Positions 43,385 to 52,910 are shown, counted from the stretch's first letter. The stretch is 64,000 nucleotides of DNA from Aliivibrio finisterrensis_A (GCF_004167675.1 NZ_SEZQ01000004.1), one strand, 5' to 3'. Notes: a model not told the origin generated them from the sequence alone. Numbers and translations: made by a program.

Positions 43385-44842
43385 ATGTCTTTTTGGAATG
43401 CTTTTTCAATTACAACTCGTTACGCTGAATTACCTCGCAGCTTTTTTACTTATGTTCAACCAACGCCGTTGGAAAATACACGTTGGGTTATATGGAACAG
43501 TAAACTTGCGGCACAGTTTGGTTTACCTGAAGATCCTGAGAGTAATACAGAGTTACTTTCTTCTTTTTCTGGCGAGCATGTTCCTGCTGTTTTTTCTCCA
43601 CTAGCAATGAAATATGCAGGCCATCAATTTGGTGGATACAACCCTGATCTTGGTGATGGGCGAGGATTATTACTTGCTGAAATTAAGGATAAAGAAGGAA
43701 ACAGTGTTGACCTTCATTTAAAAGGGGCAGGGTTAACGCCTTATTCTCGATCTGGCGATGGCCGAGCAGTACTTCGATCTACCATTCGTGAATATTTGTG
43801 CAGTGAAGCTATGGCTGGATTAGGTATCCCTACAACACGAGCATTAGGGATGATGACGAGTGATACTCCCGTTTTTAGGGAGGGTTATGAAACAGGAGCA
43901 TTACTTGTCCGAATGGCTGAAACTCATATTCGATTTGGACATTTCGAACATCTGTTTTATTCAAATTTATTATCAGAGCAGAAATTATTGGCGGATAAGG
44001 TGATAGAGTGGCATTACCCTCAATGTATAGCTAAGGATAAACCCTATGCAGCAATGTTCGATGAAATCGCAGACAAAACAGCTTATATGATTGCGTATTG
44101 GCAGGCTGTTGGGTTCGCTCATGGGGTAATGAACACAGATAACATGTCGATCACTGGGCAAACGTTTGACTATGGCCCATTTGGTTTTTTAGATGATTAT
44201 GAACCGAGCTATATTTGCAATCATTCAGATTACCAAGGCCGCTATGCGTTTAATCAACAACCGAGAATAGGACTATGGAATCTATCGGCATTAGCGCATT
44301 CTCTTTCGTCATTGATTGAAAAATCAGACTTAGAATCCTCCTTGGAGAAGTATGAAACTCGCTTGGGTCATTATTTTAGTCAACTAATGAGAAAGAAATT
44401 GGGGTTACTTTCTAAACAAGAAGGAGATAGCCGATTATTTAAGTCGATGTTTGAATTATTGTCACAAAACTCTGTAGATTACACACGGTTTATGAGAGCG
44501 TTGTCTTATTTAGATAGTCAAGATAAGCAAACCGTTGTCGATTTGTTTTTAGATAGAGAAGCAGCAACACTCTGGGTTGAACTATATTTGGCACGATGTG
44601 AGAAAGAAGATAAGAGTGCAGAGATACGCTGTAAAGAAATGAGAAGGGTAAACCCTAAATACATTCTTAGAAATTATCTTGCTCAACAAGCCATTAATAA
44701 AGCGAAAGACGGTGATTATAGTGAGATTAAGACATTATCTATGTTGCTGGCCTCTCCCTTTGATGAGCATCCTAGGTTTGAATCATATGCTCAATTACCA
44801 CCTGAATGGGGAAAGAAAATGGAGATTAGTTGTTCATCTTAA
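43385..44842 (+). CDS. selO: Protein adenylyltransferase SelO (YdiU)
   Basis: Pseudokinase-fold enzyme that transfers AMP to Ser, Thr and Tyr of proteins, linked to redox homeostasis. The 485 residues show MKYAGHQFGGYNPDLGDGRG near 68-87, the nucleotide-binding segment GAGLTPYSRSGDGRAVLRSTIREYL near 115-139, and HGVMNTDNMSITGQTFDYGPFGF near 236, holding the metal-binding Asn/Asp residues. The bacterial form lacks selenocysteine and ends here in CSS. It follows the tRNA but has its own start 66 bp later. Convergent with a lipoprotein gene; no terminator seen between them. Confidence 0.95.
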   Translation: MSFWNAFSITTRYAELPRSFFTYVQPTPLENTRWVIWNSKLAAQFGLPEDPESNTELLSSFSGEHVPAVFSPLAMKYAGHQFGGYNPDLGDGRGLLLAEIKDKEGNSVDLHLKGAGLTPYSRSGDGRAVLRSTIREYLCSEAMAGLGIPTTRALGMMTSDTPVFREGYETGALLVRMAETHIRFGHFEHLFYSNLLSEQKLLADKVIEWHYPQCIAKDKPYAAMFDEIADKTAYMIAYWQAVGFAHGVMNTDNMSITGQTFDYGPFGFLDDYEPSYICNHSDYQGRYAFNQQPRIGLWNLSALAHSLSSLIEKSDLESSLEKYETRLGHYFSQLMRKKLGLLSKQEGDSRLFKSMFELLSQNSVDYTRFMRALSYLDSQDKQTVVDLFLDREAATLWVELYLARCEKEDKSAEIRCKEMRRVNPKYILRNYLAQQAINKAKDGDYSEIKTLSMLLASPFDEHPRFESYAQLPPEWGKKMEISCSS

Positions 44843-44879
44843 CTCATTGTTAATTTAATTTTTTATACACAATATAGTA

Positions 44880-45434
44880 TTAGCTTGGATTCGAAGTTTT
44901 ATTCAAGCTATGAAACATAAGGTGAAGTAATTCATCCATTGCTGTTTTGCGATTATCCTCTGTGTTTGTGTAACCTTGCGCTAAGATACTCCAAGAAGAA
45001 TTGATTTGGTTTGGTAGAAATACAGCAATAAATATACTGGCTTTATCCGCTTTATTCTTATTATCTACAGGCTGTAAACCTGTCAATAATCCTGTTTCAT
45101 TTAAAATTTTTGTATCACTAATAGCACTCTCAACTCCAAGTCCATAGCCAACATAAAAGTCAGCGAATGTAGGGTTGTCTGTATAAATAAATCCTTTCTG
45201 TGTTAATTCATTTTTTAGTGACTTGATGAAGCGTTGTTCAGTATTGTTTTCATTTAATGTGCTATTTAAATAATTGGCATTGACACTTGGATGCCAAGCA
45301 AATGTACGTTTGCCTGCGATGACATCATTAATGTTGCCAATGGTTACAAGATTTACAGTGCTTTTTTCTTGATACGTTTCGGACACGCAACCAGTAAGAA
45401 AAGTGAGGAGTAAAAAAGACAAGAAATATTTCAA
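44880..45434 (-). CDS. DUF4136-like lipoprotein
   Basis: 184-residue lipoprotein with signal MKYFLSFLLLTFLTGC (lipobox LTGC, Cys16). The mature part has the DUF4136 pattern: KRTFAWHPS near residue 43, an ADFYVGYGLGVE segment near 90-101, and a C-terminal MDELLHLMFHSL. The function is unknown; the family is common in Bacteroidetes and gamma-proteobacteria as envelope lipoproteins. It lies between selO and cspD as a single gene. Confidence 0.75.
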   Translation of the reverse strand: MKYFLSFLLLTFLTGCVSETYQEKSTVNLVTIGNINDVIAGKRTFAWHPSVNANYLNSTLNENNTEQRFIKSLKNELTQKGFIYTDNPTFADFYVGYGLGVESAISDTKILNETGLLTGLQPVDNKNKADKASIFIAVFLPNQINSSWSILAQGYTNTEDNRKTAMDELLHLMFHSLNKTSNPS

Positions 45435-45493
45435 AGTGATAACCTATTTGAGGGTAGTAATGAGGATTGGAGTTTTATGATTAAGATAGGTTC

Positions 45494-45519
45494 AAAAAAG
45501 GTGAGTATCATTACTCACC
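45494..45519 (-). terminator. Terminator after cspD
   Basis: A perfect 8-bp stem GGTGAGTA/TACTCACC with loop TCAT; on the minus strand followed by TTTTTTG, about 25 bp past the cspD stop. Confidence 0.85.
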
Positions 45520-45544
45520 TTTAAGATAATTACTCGAGGTAAGG

Positions 45545-45766
45545 TTATTTAACCGCTTCACCTTCAAGTGGTTTAATTTCACTGGCGTGAAAACCTTTTG
45601 GCCCTTCGTGGATTTCGTAAGTAACAGATTGACCTGCTTTTAGTGTGCGGTAGCCATCCATCTCAATAGTAGAATAGTGCGCAAAAATATCACCATCTTC
45701 ACCTTCAGGACAAATGAAGCCAAACCCTTTGGCGTTATTGAACCATTTTACTGTACCTGTTGCCAT
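45545..45766 (-). CDS. cspD: Cold shock-like protein CspD
   Basis: 73-residue cold-shock domain protein. RNP1 GFGFICPEG (near 15-23) and RNP2-like DIFAHYST are present. The C-terminus is longer than in CspA, as in CspD. In E. coli CspD is induced in stationary phase and inhibits replication. The ATG at 45766 gives the canonical MATGTVKWFNNAKG start. It is divergent from clpS-clpA, the conserved arrangement. A perfect 12-bp inverted repeat lies about 43 bp upstream. Confidence 0.92.
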   Translation of the reverse strand: MATGTVKWFNNAKGFGFICPEGEDGDIFAHYSTIEMDGYRTLKAGQSVTYEIHEGPKGFHASEIKPLEGEAVK

Positions 45767-46162
45767 GCTATACATCCCTCTGCATTTTTTAATTACCTAG
45801 CATAATATTTATCAATTAAGAATCTGCTTAATTGATAACCACTACAAGTACACTCTATTAAATCTAAAGAGGGAGTCAAGAACATTTTGTTTACTTTGTT
45901 AACAATTACGTTCAATATCATTTTTGCGATTAACATAATTATCAGTAATAACAATGTGATAAATTAAAGTGGTGTTAACTAAAAAAAGGCTCTATTCTTT
46001 AATTTGTTATCGATGATTTTCTATTCAATTAATAGGAAATTAAGTGATAAAGGCTCTAAATTGACATCTTTTGTTTGATGTAACTCTTCGTCTAGATTAG
46101 GCTCAATAGTAAGGGGATACCTTGACGTATCAGAAATGCTATTTAACTAATTAGTTGTCAAC
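45767..46162. other. Divergent cspD/clpS regulatory region
   Basis: These 396 AT-rich bases hold the promoters of cspD and clpS-clpA. The notable structure is the palindrome at 45809-45838. No further site was recognised. Confidence 0.5.
45809..45838. promoter_or_regulatory. Perfect 12-bp inverted repeat upstream of cspD
   Basis: TTATCAATTAAG, 6-bp spacer, CTTAATTGATAA. The arms are a perfect inverted repeat 43-72 bp upstream of the cspD ATG. It may be an operator or a hairpin in the cspD leader. Confidence 0.5.
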
Positions 46163-46483
46163 ATGAGCAAATTATATGAATGGATTTCTCCTGATTCAGA
46201 TGTACTAGAATTGGAGAAAACAGGATTAAAGCCACCAGCAATGTATAAAGTGGTTTTAAATAATGATGATTACACTCCGATGGAGTTTGTTGTCGAAGTT
46301 TTAGATAAATTTTTTTCCATGGATTTGGAAAAAGCAACACAATTAATGTTAACCGTGCATTATGAAGGGAAAGCAGTATGTGGGATTTTTACTGCTGAAG
46401 TTGCTGAAACTAAAGTTGCGCAAGTCAATACGTATTCGCGTGATAATGAGCACCCACTACTGTGTACAATGGAGCAAGTATAA
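46163..46483 (+). CDS. clpS: ATP-dependent Clp protease adaptor ClpS
   Basis: N-recognin that binds N-terminal Leu, Phe, Trp or Tyr and delivers substrates to ClpAP. The 106 residues have the core YKVVLNNDDYTPMEFVVEVL near 31-50, with the NDD binding-pocket residues and the later HYEGKAVCGIFTAEVAETK. The flexible N-terminal extension needed for delivery is present. It starts 42 bp before clpA and forms one operon with it. Confidence 0.96.
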   Translation: MSKLYEWISPDSDVLELEKTGLKPPAMYKVVLNNDDYTPMEFVVEVLDKFFSMDLEKATQLMLTVHYEGKAVCGIFTAEVAETKVAQVNTYSRDNEHPLLCTMEQV

Positions 46484-46525
46484 GCTTGTTCGTTACACCA
46501 TCTTTTGGTGTTTTGGGAGGTTCCT

Positions 46526-48778
46526 ATGCTAAATAAAGAATTAGAAGCGAGTTTAAACAGTGCGTTTGCTCGTGCACGAGAAAAACGTCATGAATTTATG
46601 ACGGTAGAGCATTTATTACTGGCTCTATTAGAGAACCCATCAGCTCACGAAGCTCTTTTAGCGTGCCATGCAGATTTAAAAGCATTGGCAACTGAAATTG
46701 ATGAATTCATAACACAAACAACACCTTTAATTCCTGCCGATGATGAAAGTCGAGAAACGCAACCAACATTAAGCTTTCAACGCGTTCTCCAACGTGCTGT
46801 TTTTCATGTTCAATCATCAGGTCGTAGTGAAGTTACGGGTGCTAATGTTCTGGTTGCTATTTTTAGTGAGCAAGAGTCACATGCCGCATACCTCCTTAAA
46901 AAGAACGACATTAGTCGATTAGATATTGTTAATTACATCTCTCATGGTGCTCCAGAGCATCGCGATGAAAATGCAGAATCAAATAATGTTGAAACGGCAG
47001 TAGAAGCAAGTTCAGAAGATAAATTAGAAAGTTTCGCAACGAACTTAAATCAAGTAGCGAAAAATGGGGGGATTGATCCTCTTATTGGACGTGATCAAGA
47101 GCTTGAACGTACAATTCAAGTGCTATGCCGTCGTCGTAAAAATAATCCATTACTTGTTGGTGAAGCGGGCGTTGGTAAAACGGCCATTGCTGAAGGTTTG
47201 GCGTGGCGCATTGTTGAGGGACAAGTTCCTGATGTAATTAAAGACTGCATTATTTATTCATTAGATATAGGTTCATTGCTTGCAGGAACTAAGTATCGTG
47301 GTGACTTTGAGAAACGCTTTAAAGCTATCTTAAAACAGCTTGAAAATGAAGAACATGCGGTATTATTCATTGATGAAATTCATACGATTATCGGTGCGGG
47401 TGCGGCGTCAGGCGGACAAGTGGATGCCGCTAACTTAATTAAGCCGCTATTAAGTAGTGGTAAGTTGCGTTGCATTGGCTCGACGACTTATCAAGAGCAC
47501 AGCACTATTTTTGAAAAAGAGCGTGCATTGGCTCGTCGTTTCCAAAAAATTGATATTTTAGAACCATCATTAGATGACACAACGAAGATCCTTATTGGGC
47601 TGAAGAGCAAATATGAAGAACATCATGATGTTCGTTATACCAATAAAGCACTTCGTGCCGCTGTTGAGCTGTCAGCGAAATACATCAATGAACGTCATCT
47701 GCCAGACAAGGCAATTGATGTTATTGATGAGGCCGGAGCGCGTTGTCGTTTAACACCGGTTAGTCGTCGTAAGAAAACCATCAATGTTGCTGATATTGAG
47801 TCTATGGTTGCTAAGATGGCGCGTATTCCAGAGAAGTCGGTATCATCAAGCGATAAAGATGTTCTGAGAAAGCTGGATGATAAGCTTAAGATGTTGGTGT
47901 TTGGTCAAGATCAAGGCATCGATGCTTTATGTGAAGCGATTAAGCTAAGTCGAGCTGGTTTAGGTGCTGATAATAAACCTGTTGGTTCTTTCTTATTTGC
48001 AGGCCCTACAGGGGTTGGTAAAACAGAAGTGACGGTTCAGTTAGCCAAAGCGCTTGGTATTGAGCTTCTTCGTTTTGATATGTCTGAATACGGTGAGCGT
48101 CATACCGTGAGCCGCTTGATCGGTGCTCCCCCTGGTTATGTTGGTTACGAACAAGGTGGCCTACTGACAGATGCGGTAATTAAGCACCCACATTCTGTTG
48201 TATTATTGGATGAACTTGAAAAGGCACATCCAGATGTCTTTAACTTGTTACTTCAAGTCATGGATAACGGTACGTTAACAGATAACAATGGGCGTAAAGC
48301 GGATTTCCGAAATGTAATATTCGTAATGACAACTAATGCAGGCGTTCAAGAAACAGTCAAGAAATCGATTGGTTTGATTCAACAAGATCATAGTACTGAT
48401 GCGATGGCTGCGATTAAGAAAGTCTTTACGCCAGAGTTTAGAAACCGTTTAGATAATATTATTTGGTTTGAACACTTAAGCAAAGATGTGATTTCACTTG
48501 TTGTTGAGAAATTCATTGTCGAGTTGCAGGTACAGCTAGATGCTCGTGGTGTGTCAATGGAAGTATCAAAAGAAGCGAAAGCATGGTTAGCTGAGAAAGG
48601 ATACGACAAGGCCATGGGCGCACGTCCAATGGCTAGAGTTATCCAGGAAAACTTGAAAAAACCAATGGCAAATGAGCTTTTATTTGGTGAGTTAGTGGAT
48701 GGTGGTACGGTTCGCGTTAAATTAAATAAAGGTGAATTAGCATTTGAATTTACCAGCGAAGCAGAAGCTGTGCATTAA
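46526..48778 (+). CDS. clpA: ATP-dependent Clp protease ATP-binding subunit ClpA
   Basis: Hexameric AAA+ unfoldase that feeds ClpP. The 750 residues comprise an N-domain binding ClpS (1-150), D1 with Walker A GEAGVGKT near 207 and Walker B LFIDEIH, and D2 with Walker A GPTGVGKTE near 488 and VVLLDELEKAH. The ATG at 46526 follows GGGAGGTTCCT, an excellent ribosome site; the upstream in-frame start adds no family sequence. It ends at a strong terminator. Together with ClpS and the Aat/Bpt transferases it completes an N-degron pathway. Confidence 0.96.
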   Translation: MLNKELEASLNSAFARAREKRHEFMTVEHLLLALLENPSAHEALLACHADLKALATEIDEFITQTTPLIPADDESRETQPTLSFQRVLQRAVFHVQSSGRSEVTGANVLVAIFSEQESHAAYLLKKNDISRLDIVNYISHGAPEHRDENAESNNVETAVEASSEDKLESFATNLNQVAKNGGIDPLIGRDQELERTIQVLCRRRKNNPLLVGEAGVGKTAIAEGLAWRIVEGQVPDVIKDCIIYSLDIGSLLAGTKYRGDFEKRFKAILKQLENEEHAVLFIDEIHTIIGAGAASGGQVDAANLIKPLLSSGKLRCIGSTTYQEHSTIFEKERALARRFQKIDILEPSLDDTTKILIGLKSKYEEHHDVRYTNKALRAAVELSAKYINERHLPDKAIDVIDEAGARCRLTPVSRRKKTINVADIESMVAKMARIPEKSVSSSDKDVLRKLDDKLKMLVFGQDQGIDALCEAIKLSRAGLGADNKPVGSFLFAGPTGVGKTEVTVQLAKALGIELLRFDMSEYGERHTVSRLIGAPPGYVGYEQGGLLTDAVIKHPHSVVLLDELEKAHPDVFNLLLQVMDNGTLTDNNGRKADFRNVIFVMTTNAGVQETVKKSIGLIQQDHSTDAMAAIKKVFTPEFRNRLDNIIWFEHLSKDVISLVVEKFIVELQVQLDARGVSMEVSKEAKAWLAEKGYDKAMGARPMARVIQENLKKPMANELLFGELVDGGTVRVKLNKGELAFEFTSEAEAVH

Positions 48779-48794
48779 TTGATATCTAGATAAT

Positions 48795-48824
48795 AAAAAA
48801 CCCAGTCATTGACTGGGTTTTTTT
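48795..48824 (+). terminator. Terminator after clpA
   Basis: A 7-bp GC-rich stem CCCAGTC/GACTGGG with loop ATT, A-run before and T-run after; works in both directions, so it may also serve infA. Confidence 0.93.
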
Positions 48825-48872
48825 ATATTATTTTAAAGCAGACTGAAAATTAATCTGCTAAAAAATGACAAA

Positions 48873-49091
48873 TTAACGAGCACGGAAGACGATACGGCCT
48901 TTAGATAAATCGTAAGGAGTCATTTCAACTGTTACTTTGTCACCAGTAAGAATACGAATGTAGTTTTTACGCATTTTACCTGAGATGTGAGCAGTAACAA
49001 CGTGACCGTTTTCTAATTCTACGCGAAACATTGTGTTTGGCAGAGTATCTAGAACCGTGCCTTGTAGTTCAATTGCGTCTTCTTTTGCCAT
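48873..49091 (-). CDS. infA: Translation initiation factor IF-1
   Basis: 72-residue OB-fold protein that binds the ribosomal A site during initiation. The sequence is nearly invariant in gamma-proteobacteria: MAKEDAIELQGTVLDTLPNT at the start, SGKMRKNYIRILTGDKV in the middle and PYDLSKGRIVFRAR at the end. A GAGGA ribosome site precedes the ATG. It lies downstream of the aat-bpt pair on the same strand. Confidence 0.98.
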   Translation of the reverse strand: MAKEDAIELQGTVLDTLPNTMFRVELENGHVVTAHISGKMRKNYIRILTGDKVTVEMTPYDLSKGRIVFRAR

Positions 49092-49180
49092 TGAATCCTC
49101 TTTATATAGATAGCTTTGGCTGATTTTTAAGCGGCTAATACTGCCCTTAAAAATGATGTATGTAAAGTTTGGTGGGCATT

Positions 49181-49873
49181 TTACCCTTGCCAGACCATAT
49201 TTACTAGCTTTTGGTTAGGTTTATATCGATCTTTATATTTCATCGCTGGGCAATCGTCTATTTGATAACCAGGATAAAGCCAGTTCTTATTGAGCTCAAT
49301 GCATAATTTTAATTGAATGAGTATAGATACGGTTCCAAGAGAAAGCGGGTGTAGAGGCTCAAAGAAGGTATACATAGCACTGATAGAGTCGTTAAGTATG
49401 TCTGTGACAGCAATAGCAATTAGCGTGTCATTTTCATAAATATGAAGAAAGTGGTTTGGTAACCACTCGGCATGAGAAAAATCAAAGAATTGGTCTTTGT
49501 TTGCTGGGAACATACTGCCAGTTTGGTGACGAGTACTGATGTATCTGTCATATAGCTCGAACCATTCTTCATCCATCTCATTTTTTAGCTTATAAGTGAA
49601 TGACGATATTTTATTTAATATACGCTTTTGACTTTTGCTAGGTGCAAATTCCTTGGCATTGATGCGTAGAGGTTGGCAAGCGTTACAAGCATTGCACATT
49701 GGTTTATAAATCGTGCCTCCACTACGTCTAAATCCTAAACGAATAAGCGCCTGATAACCAAGAGGCGAATGCAGTTCTTGCTCCATCGCTACACCTAATC
49801 GTTCTTGTTGCCCCGGAAGGTAGCTGCAAGTGCCTTCCGGAGTAAGTCCGACTTGAAGAGAAAATTTACTCAT
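49181..49873 (-). CDS. bpt: Aspartate/glutamate leucyltransferase Bpt (ATE family)
   Basis: Transfers leucine from Leu-tRNA to proteins with N-terminal Asp or Glu, creating ClpS-recognised degrons. The 230 residues show the ATE N-terminal cysteine motif (CNACNACQPLRI near 59-70) and the C-terminal DISAMYTFFEP-like segment. Bpt was first characterised in Vibrio vulnificus; E. coli lacks it. The start lies 2 bp after the aat stop, so the two are translationally linked. Confidence 0.93.
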   Translation of the reverse strand: MSKFSLQVGLTPEGTCSYLPGQQERLGVAMEQELHSPLGYQALIRLGFRRSGGTIYKPMCNACNACQPLRINAKEFAPSKSQKRILNKISSFTYKLKNEMDEEWFELYDRYISTRHQTGSMFPANKDQFFDFSHAEWLPNHFLHIYENDTLIAIAVTDILNDSISAMYTFFEPLHPLSLGTVSILIQLKLCIELNKNWLYPGYQIDDCPAMKYKDRYKPNQKLVNMVWQG

Positions 49874-49875
49874 GG

Positions 49876-50589
49876 CTACGGTTTATTCCCTATTGATTGT
49901 GGTGCATAACAGCTTGGTGCGACTAATTTGTCGGTAAGCTCTTCTAGTTTCATTTTAAATTCAGAGCGATTCATTTCAGTAGCGCCTAAACTTTCGAGGT
50001 GAGGGTTCATCATTTGGCAGTCAATGAGCTCACCACCGGCTGCGGAAAAATGCTCACAAAATTTCCATAGTGCGATTTTTGAAGCATTCGTCTTTAATGA
50101 GAACATAGATTCGCCACAAAATATCTGGCCAATCTGAAGTCCGTATAATCCCCCAATTAGTGTTTCATTTTCCCATACTTCAACAGAGTGACAATAACCT
50201 AATGCTGCTAGTTGTTTATACGCAAAGATCATTTCAGGCATTATCCAAGTTTCTTCGGGGCCTCTTGTTGATGCACATAATTCAATGATCTGTTCAGTTA
50301 CTGTATTTATGGTGATGCGATAGTTGGATTTACGAAAATACTTTTTAAGACTCTTAGATGGCGAGAATTGACGAGGTAAAAAGACACCTCGAATCGAAGG
50401 ACTCCACCATAAAATAGGGTCGCCTTCGCTATACCAAGGGAAAATACCGTGTTGGTAAGCATTGATAAGACGATTAGCAGATAAATCGCCTCCCATTGCA
50501 AGTAATCCATCAGGTTCGGTTAATGCACTTTCTATTGAAGGAAAAGCGCTGTGCATATCTGAATCAAGTTGTTGTAAATATATAGTCAT
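49876..50589 (-). CDS. aat: Leucyl/phenylalanyl-tRNA--protein transferase
   Basis: Adds Leu or Phe to N-terminal Arg or Lys of proteins. The 237 residues contain the family motifs FPSIESALTEPDGLLAMGGDLS near 15-36, YQHGIFPWYSEGDPILWWSPS near 45-65 and SVEVWENETLIGGLYG near 140. It heads the aat-bpt pair. With bpt, clpS and clpA the full N-degron route is encoded within 5 kb. Confidence 0.96.
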   Translation of the reverse strand: MTIYLQQLDSDMHSAFPSIESALTEPDGLLAMGGDLSANRLINAYQHGIFPWYSEGDPILWWSPSIRGVFLPRQFSPSKSLKKYFRKSNYRITINTVTEQIIELCASTRGPEETWIMPEMIFAYKQLAALGYCHSVEVWENETLIGGLYGLQIGQIFCGESMFSLKTNASKIALWKFCEHFSAAGGELIDCQMMNPHLESLGATEMNRSEFKMKLEELTDKLVAPSCYAPQSIGNKP

Positions 50590-50786
50590 AAATAAAAGAA
50601 ATAAGTATTCATTATTTTTAAGTAAAGAGACGACATTGCCTCTGGTACAACGCTTTGGTTTTCGTTACTCTGAAGGAATGAAGAATAACAAAAAATAACA
50701 ATGAAAGCTGAAACAGCTATGTCATCATGAGGTGAAATACCGAGCATAGCGTTATTATTTATTTGTATAGGAATTTTTACATAAAC

Positions 50787-52067
50787 ATGGAAAGCTTAAC
50801 TCTTCAACCAATTTCAAAAATTGATGGTCAAATAAACCTACCTGGCTCAAAAAGTGTGTCCAATCGTGCCTTGTTACTGGCGGCGTTGGCATCAGGAAAA
50901 ACAAAACTAACCAACCTGCTTGATAGTGATGATATTCGTCATATGCTTAATGCGCTAAAAGCACTTGGTGTTGAATATACATTATCCGAAGATAAAACCG
51001 TGTGTGAAGTAACAGGCTTAGGCCGTGCTTTTGAACCCAATGAGGCATTAGAATTGTTTCTTGGTAATGCAGGAACGGCAATGCGCCCATTAGCGGCAGC
51101 GTTATGCTTAGGTAAGGGTGAGTTTGTCCTTACTGGTGAGCCTCGTATGAAAGAACGTCCAATTGGGCATCTTGTCACTGCATTAAAAGCCGCAGGCGCA
51201 GATGTTGAATATTTAGAAAATGAAAACTATCCACCGCTAAAAATAAAAGGCACAGGCCTTAGCGGAGGAACGGTTGATATTGATGGTTCAATCTCAAGCC
51301 AATTTCTAACTGCTTTTTTAATGGCAGCACCACTATCAACACAAGAGACGACCATTAATATTATTGGTGACTTGGTTTCAAAACCTTATATAGACATCAC
51401 TTTGGATATAATGGCGACGTTTGGTGTTGAGATTGAAAATCAAAATTATAAAACGTTTGTTGTGCCTGCGAATCAAACGTATGTTGCACCCGGTGACTTT
51501 CTTGTTGAAGGTGATGCATCATCAGCGTCTTATTTCTTAGCGGCGGCAGCCATTAAAGGTGGTTCAGTTAAAGTCACGGGAATTGGCAAAAAAAGCATTC
51601 AAGGCGATGTTCAGTTTGCTGATGCGTTAGCGGCTATGGGTGCTGACATTGAATGGGGTGATGATTATGTTATTGCTCGTAAAGGTGAGCTAAAAGCCGT
51701 GGATATGGATTTTAATCATATTCCTGATGCCGCGATGACAATAGCGACTGCAGCGTTATTCGCAGAGGGTACGACCTCTATTCGCAATGTATATAACTGG
51801 CGTGTAAAAGAAACAGATCGCTTAGCTGCGATGGCGACAGAATTAAGAAAAGTGGGTGCAGAAGTCGAAGAAGGTGAGGATTACATTACGATAACGCCAC
51901 CGACATCATTAAAGCATGCAGCGATTGATACTTATGACGATCACCGTATGGCGATGTGTTTTTCGCTTGTGGCATTAAGTGATACACCAGTCACTATTAA
52001 CGATCCGGGCTGCACATCAAAAACATTTCCAGACTATTTTGAAAAATTAAAAGAACTGAGTGTCTAA
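50787..52067 (+). CDS. aroA: 3-phosphoshikimate 1-carboxyvinyltransferase (EPSP synthase)
   Basis: Joins phosphoenolpyruvate to shikimate-3-phosphate. 426 residues from the ATG at 50787; a TTG-started extension is rejected because MESLTLQPI matches the family start. Substrate motifs are visible: LPGSKSVSNRALLLAALA near residue 20, the PEP-binding LFLGNAGTAMRPL near 90-102, and GEPRMKERPIGHL near 122-134. The G-x-A residues and RP arginine are those of the class I (glyphosate-sensitive) enzyme; this is a prediction. cmk follows after a terminator. Confidence 0.97.
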   Translation: MESLTLQPISKIDGQINLPGSKSVSNRALLLAALASGKTKLTNLLDSDDIRHMLNALKALGVEYTLSEDKTVCEVTGLGRAFEPNEALELFLGNAGTAMRPLAAALCLGKGEFVLTGEPRMKERPIGHLVTALKAAGADVEYLENENYPPLKIKGTGLSGGTVDIDGSISSQFLTAFLMAAPLSTQETTINIIGDLVSKPYIDITLDIMATFGVEIENQNYKTFVVPANQTYVAPGDFLVEGDASSASYFLAAAAIKGGSVKVTGIGKKSIQGDVQFADALAAMGADIEWGDDYVIARKGELKAVDMDFNHIPDAAMTIATAALFAEGTTSIRNVYNWRVKETDRLAAMATELRKVGAEVEEGEDYITITPPTSLKHAAIDTYDDHRMAMCFSLVALSDTPVTINDPGCTSKTFPDYFEKLKELSV

Positions 52068-52105
52068 TTAATTATCAATAAACAAGCTTAAGATTTGTTG
52101 ATACT

Positions 52106-52137
52106 AGCCCCGTGTAAAAAAACACAGGGCTTTTTTA
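52106..52137 (+). terminator. Terminator after aroA
   Basis: A 10-bp stem AGCCC-GTGT/ACAC-GGGCT with one mismatch and an A-rich loop, followed by TTTTTTAG. Confidence 0.85.
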
Positions 52138-52225
52138 GTTTTTAATAATCTAGAGTATATAAATAATCTGACTTGGGTATAATGCGCCCGTAGAAACCAA
52201 TCACAATAATTAATTGGAGAACTCC

Positions 52226-52900
52226 ATGACAACTCATTCACCAGTCGTTACTGTTGATGGTCCAAGTGGAGCAGGTAAAGGCACATTGTGTATGTTACTT
52301 GCAGAAAAGCTAGGTTATAACTTATTAGATTCCGGTGCAATTTATCGTGTGTTAGCACTAGCTGCGATTCATCACGGAGTAGATTTAAACTCAGAAGATG
52401 GCCTTGTTCCTTTAGCCGCTAATTTAGACGTGCAATTTAAAGCGGAAGGCGAACTTGTTAAAGTCATTCTTGAAGGTGAGGATGTTTCGGCTGAACTTCG
52501 TAAAGAAGAAACAGGAATGGCGGCTTCAAAAGTTGCAGCGTTGCCACAAGTACGTGAAGCATTATTACGTCGCCAACGTGCATTTTCTGCTCAGCCTGGC
52601 CTAATTGCTGATGGCCGTGATATGGGCACAGTGGTGTTCCCAAGCGCTGAAGTGAAGATATTTTTAGATGCAAGTGCAGAAGAACGTGCGAATCGCCGTA
52701 TGAAGCAGTTGCAACAGAAGGGGTTAGATGTTAAATTTGACCGTCTTTTAAGCGAAATCCAAGAACGTGATGATCGAGACCGCAATAGAGCTGTCGCGCC
52801 ATTACGTCCTGCAGAAGACGCTTTAGTATTAGATTCAACTTCAATGAATATTGATGAAGTTGTCGCGCAAGCCATTACTTTTATTGAATCTAAGCTATAA
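52226..52900 (+). CDS. cmk: Cytidylate kinase
   Basis: Phosphorylates CMP and dCMP. The 224 residues begin MTTHSPVVTVDGPSGAGKG with the P-loop at 11-19. The CMP-binding segment (DSGAIYR) and the lid region (RDDRDRNRAVAPLRPAEDA) follow. The ATG at 52226 is placed 6 bp after TTGGAGA. It precedes rpsA by 95 bp, as in most gamma-proteobacteria; the long gap is the folded rpsA leader. Confidence 0.96.
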   Translation: MTTHSPVVTVDGPSGAGKGTLCMLLAEKLGYNLLDSGAIYRVLALAAIHHGVDLNSEDGLVPLAANLDVQFKAEGELVKVILEGEDVSAELRKEETGMAASKVAALPQVREALLRRQRAFSAQPGLIADGRDMGTVVFPSAEVKIFLDASAEERANRRMKQLQQKGLDVKFDRLLSEIQERDDRDRNRAVAPLRPAEDALVLDSTSMNIDEVVAQAITFIESKL

Positions 52901-52910
52901 TGAAAACTTA

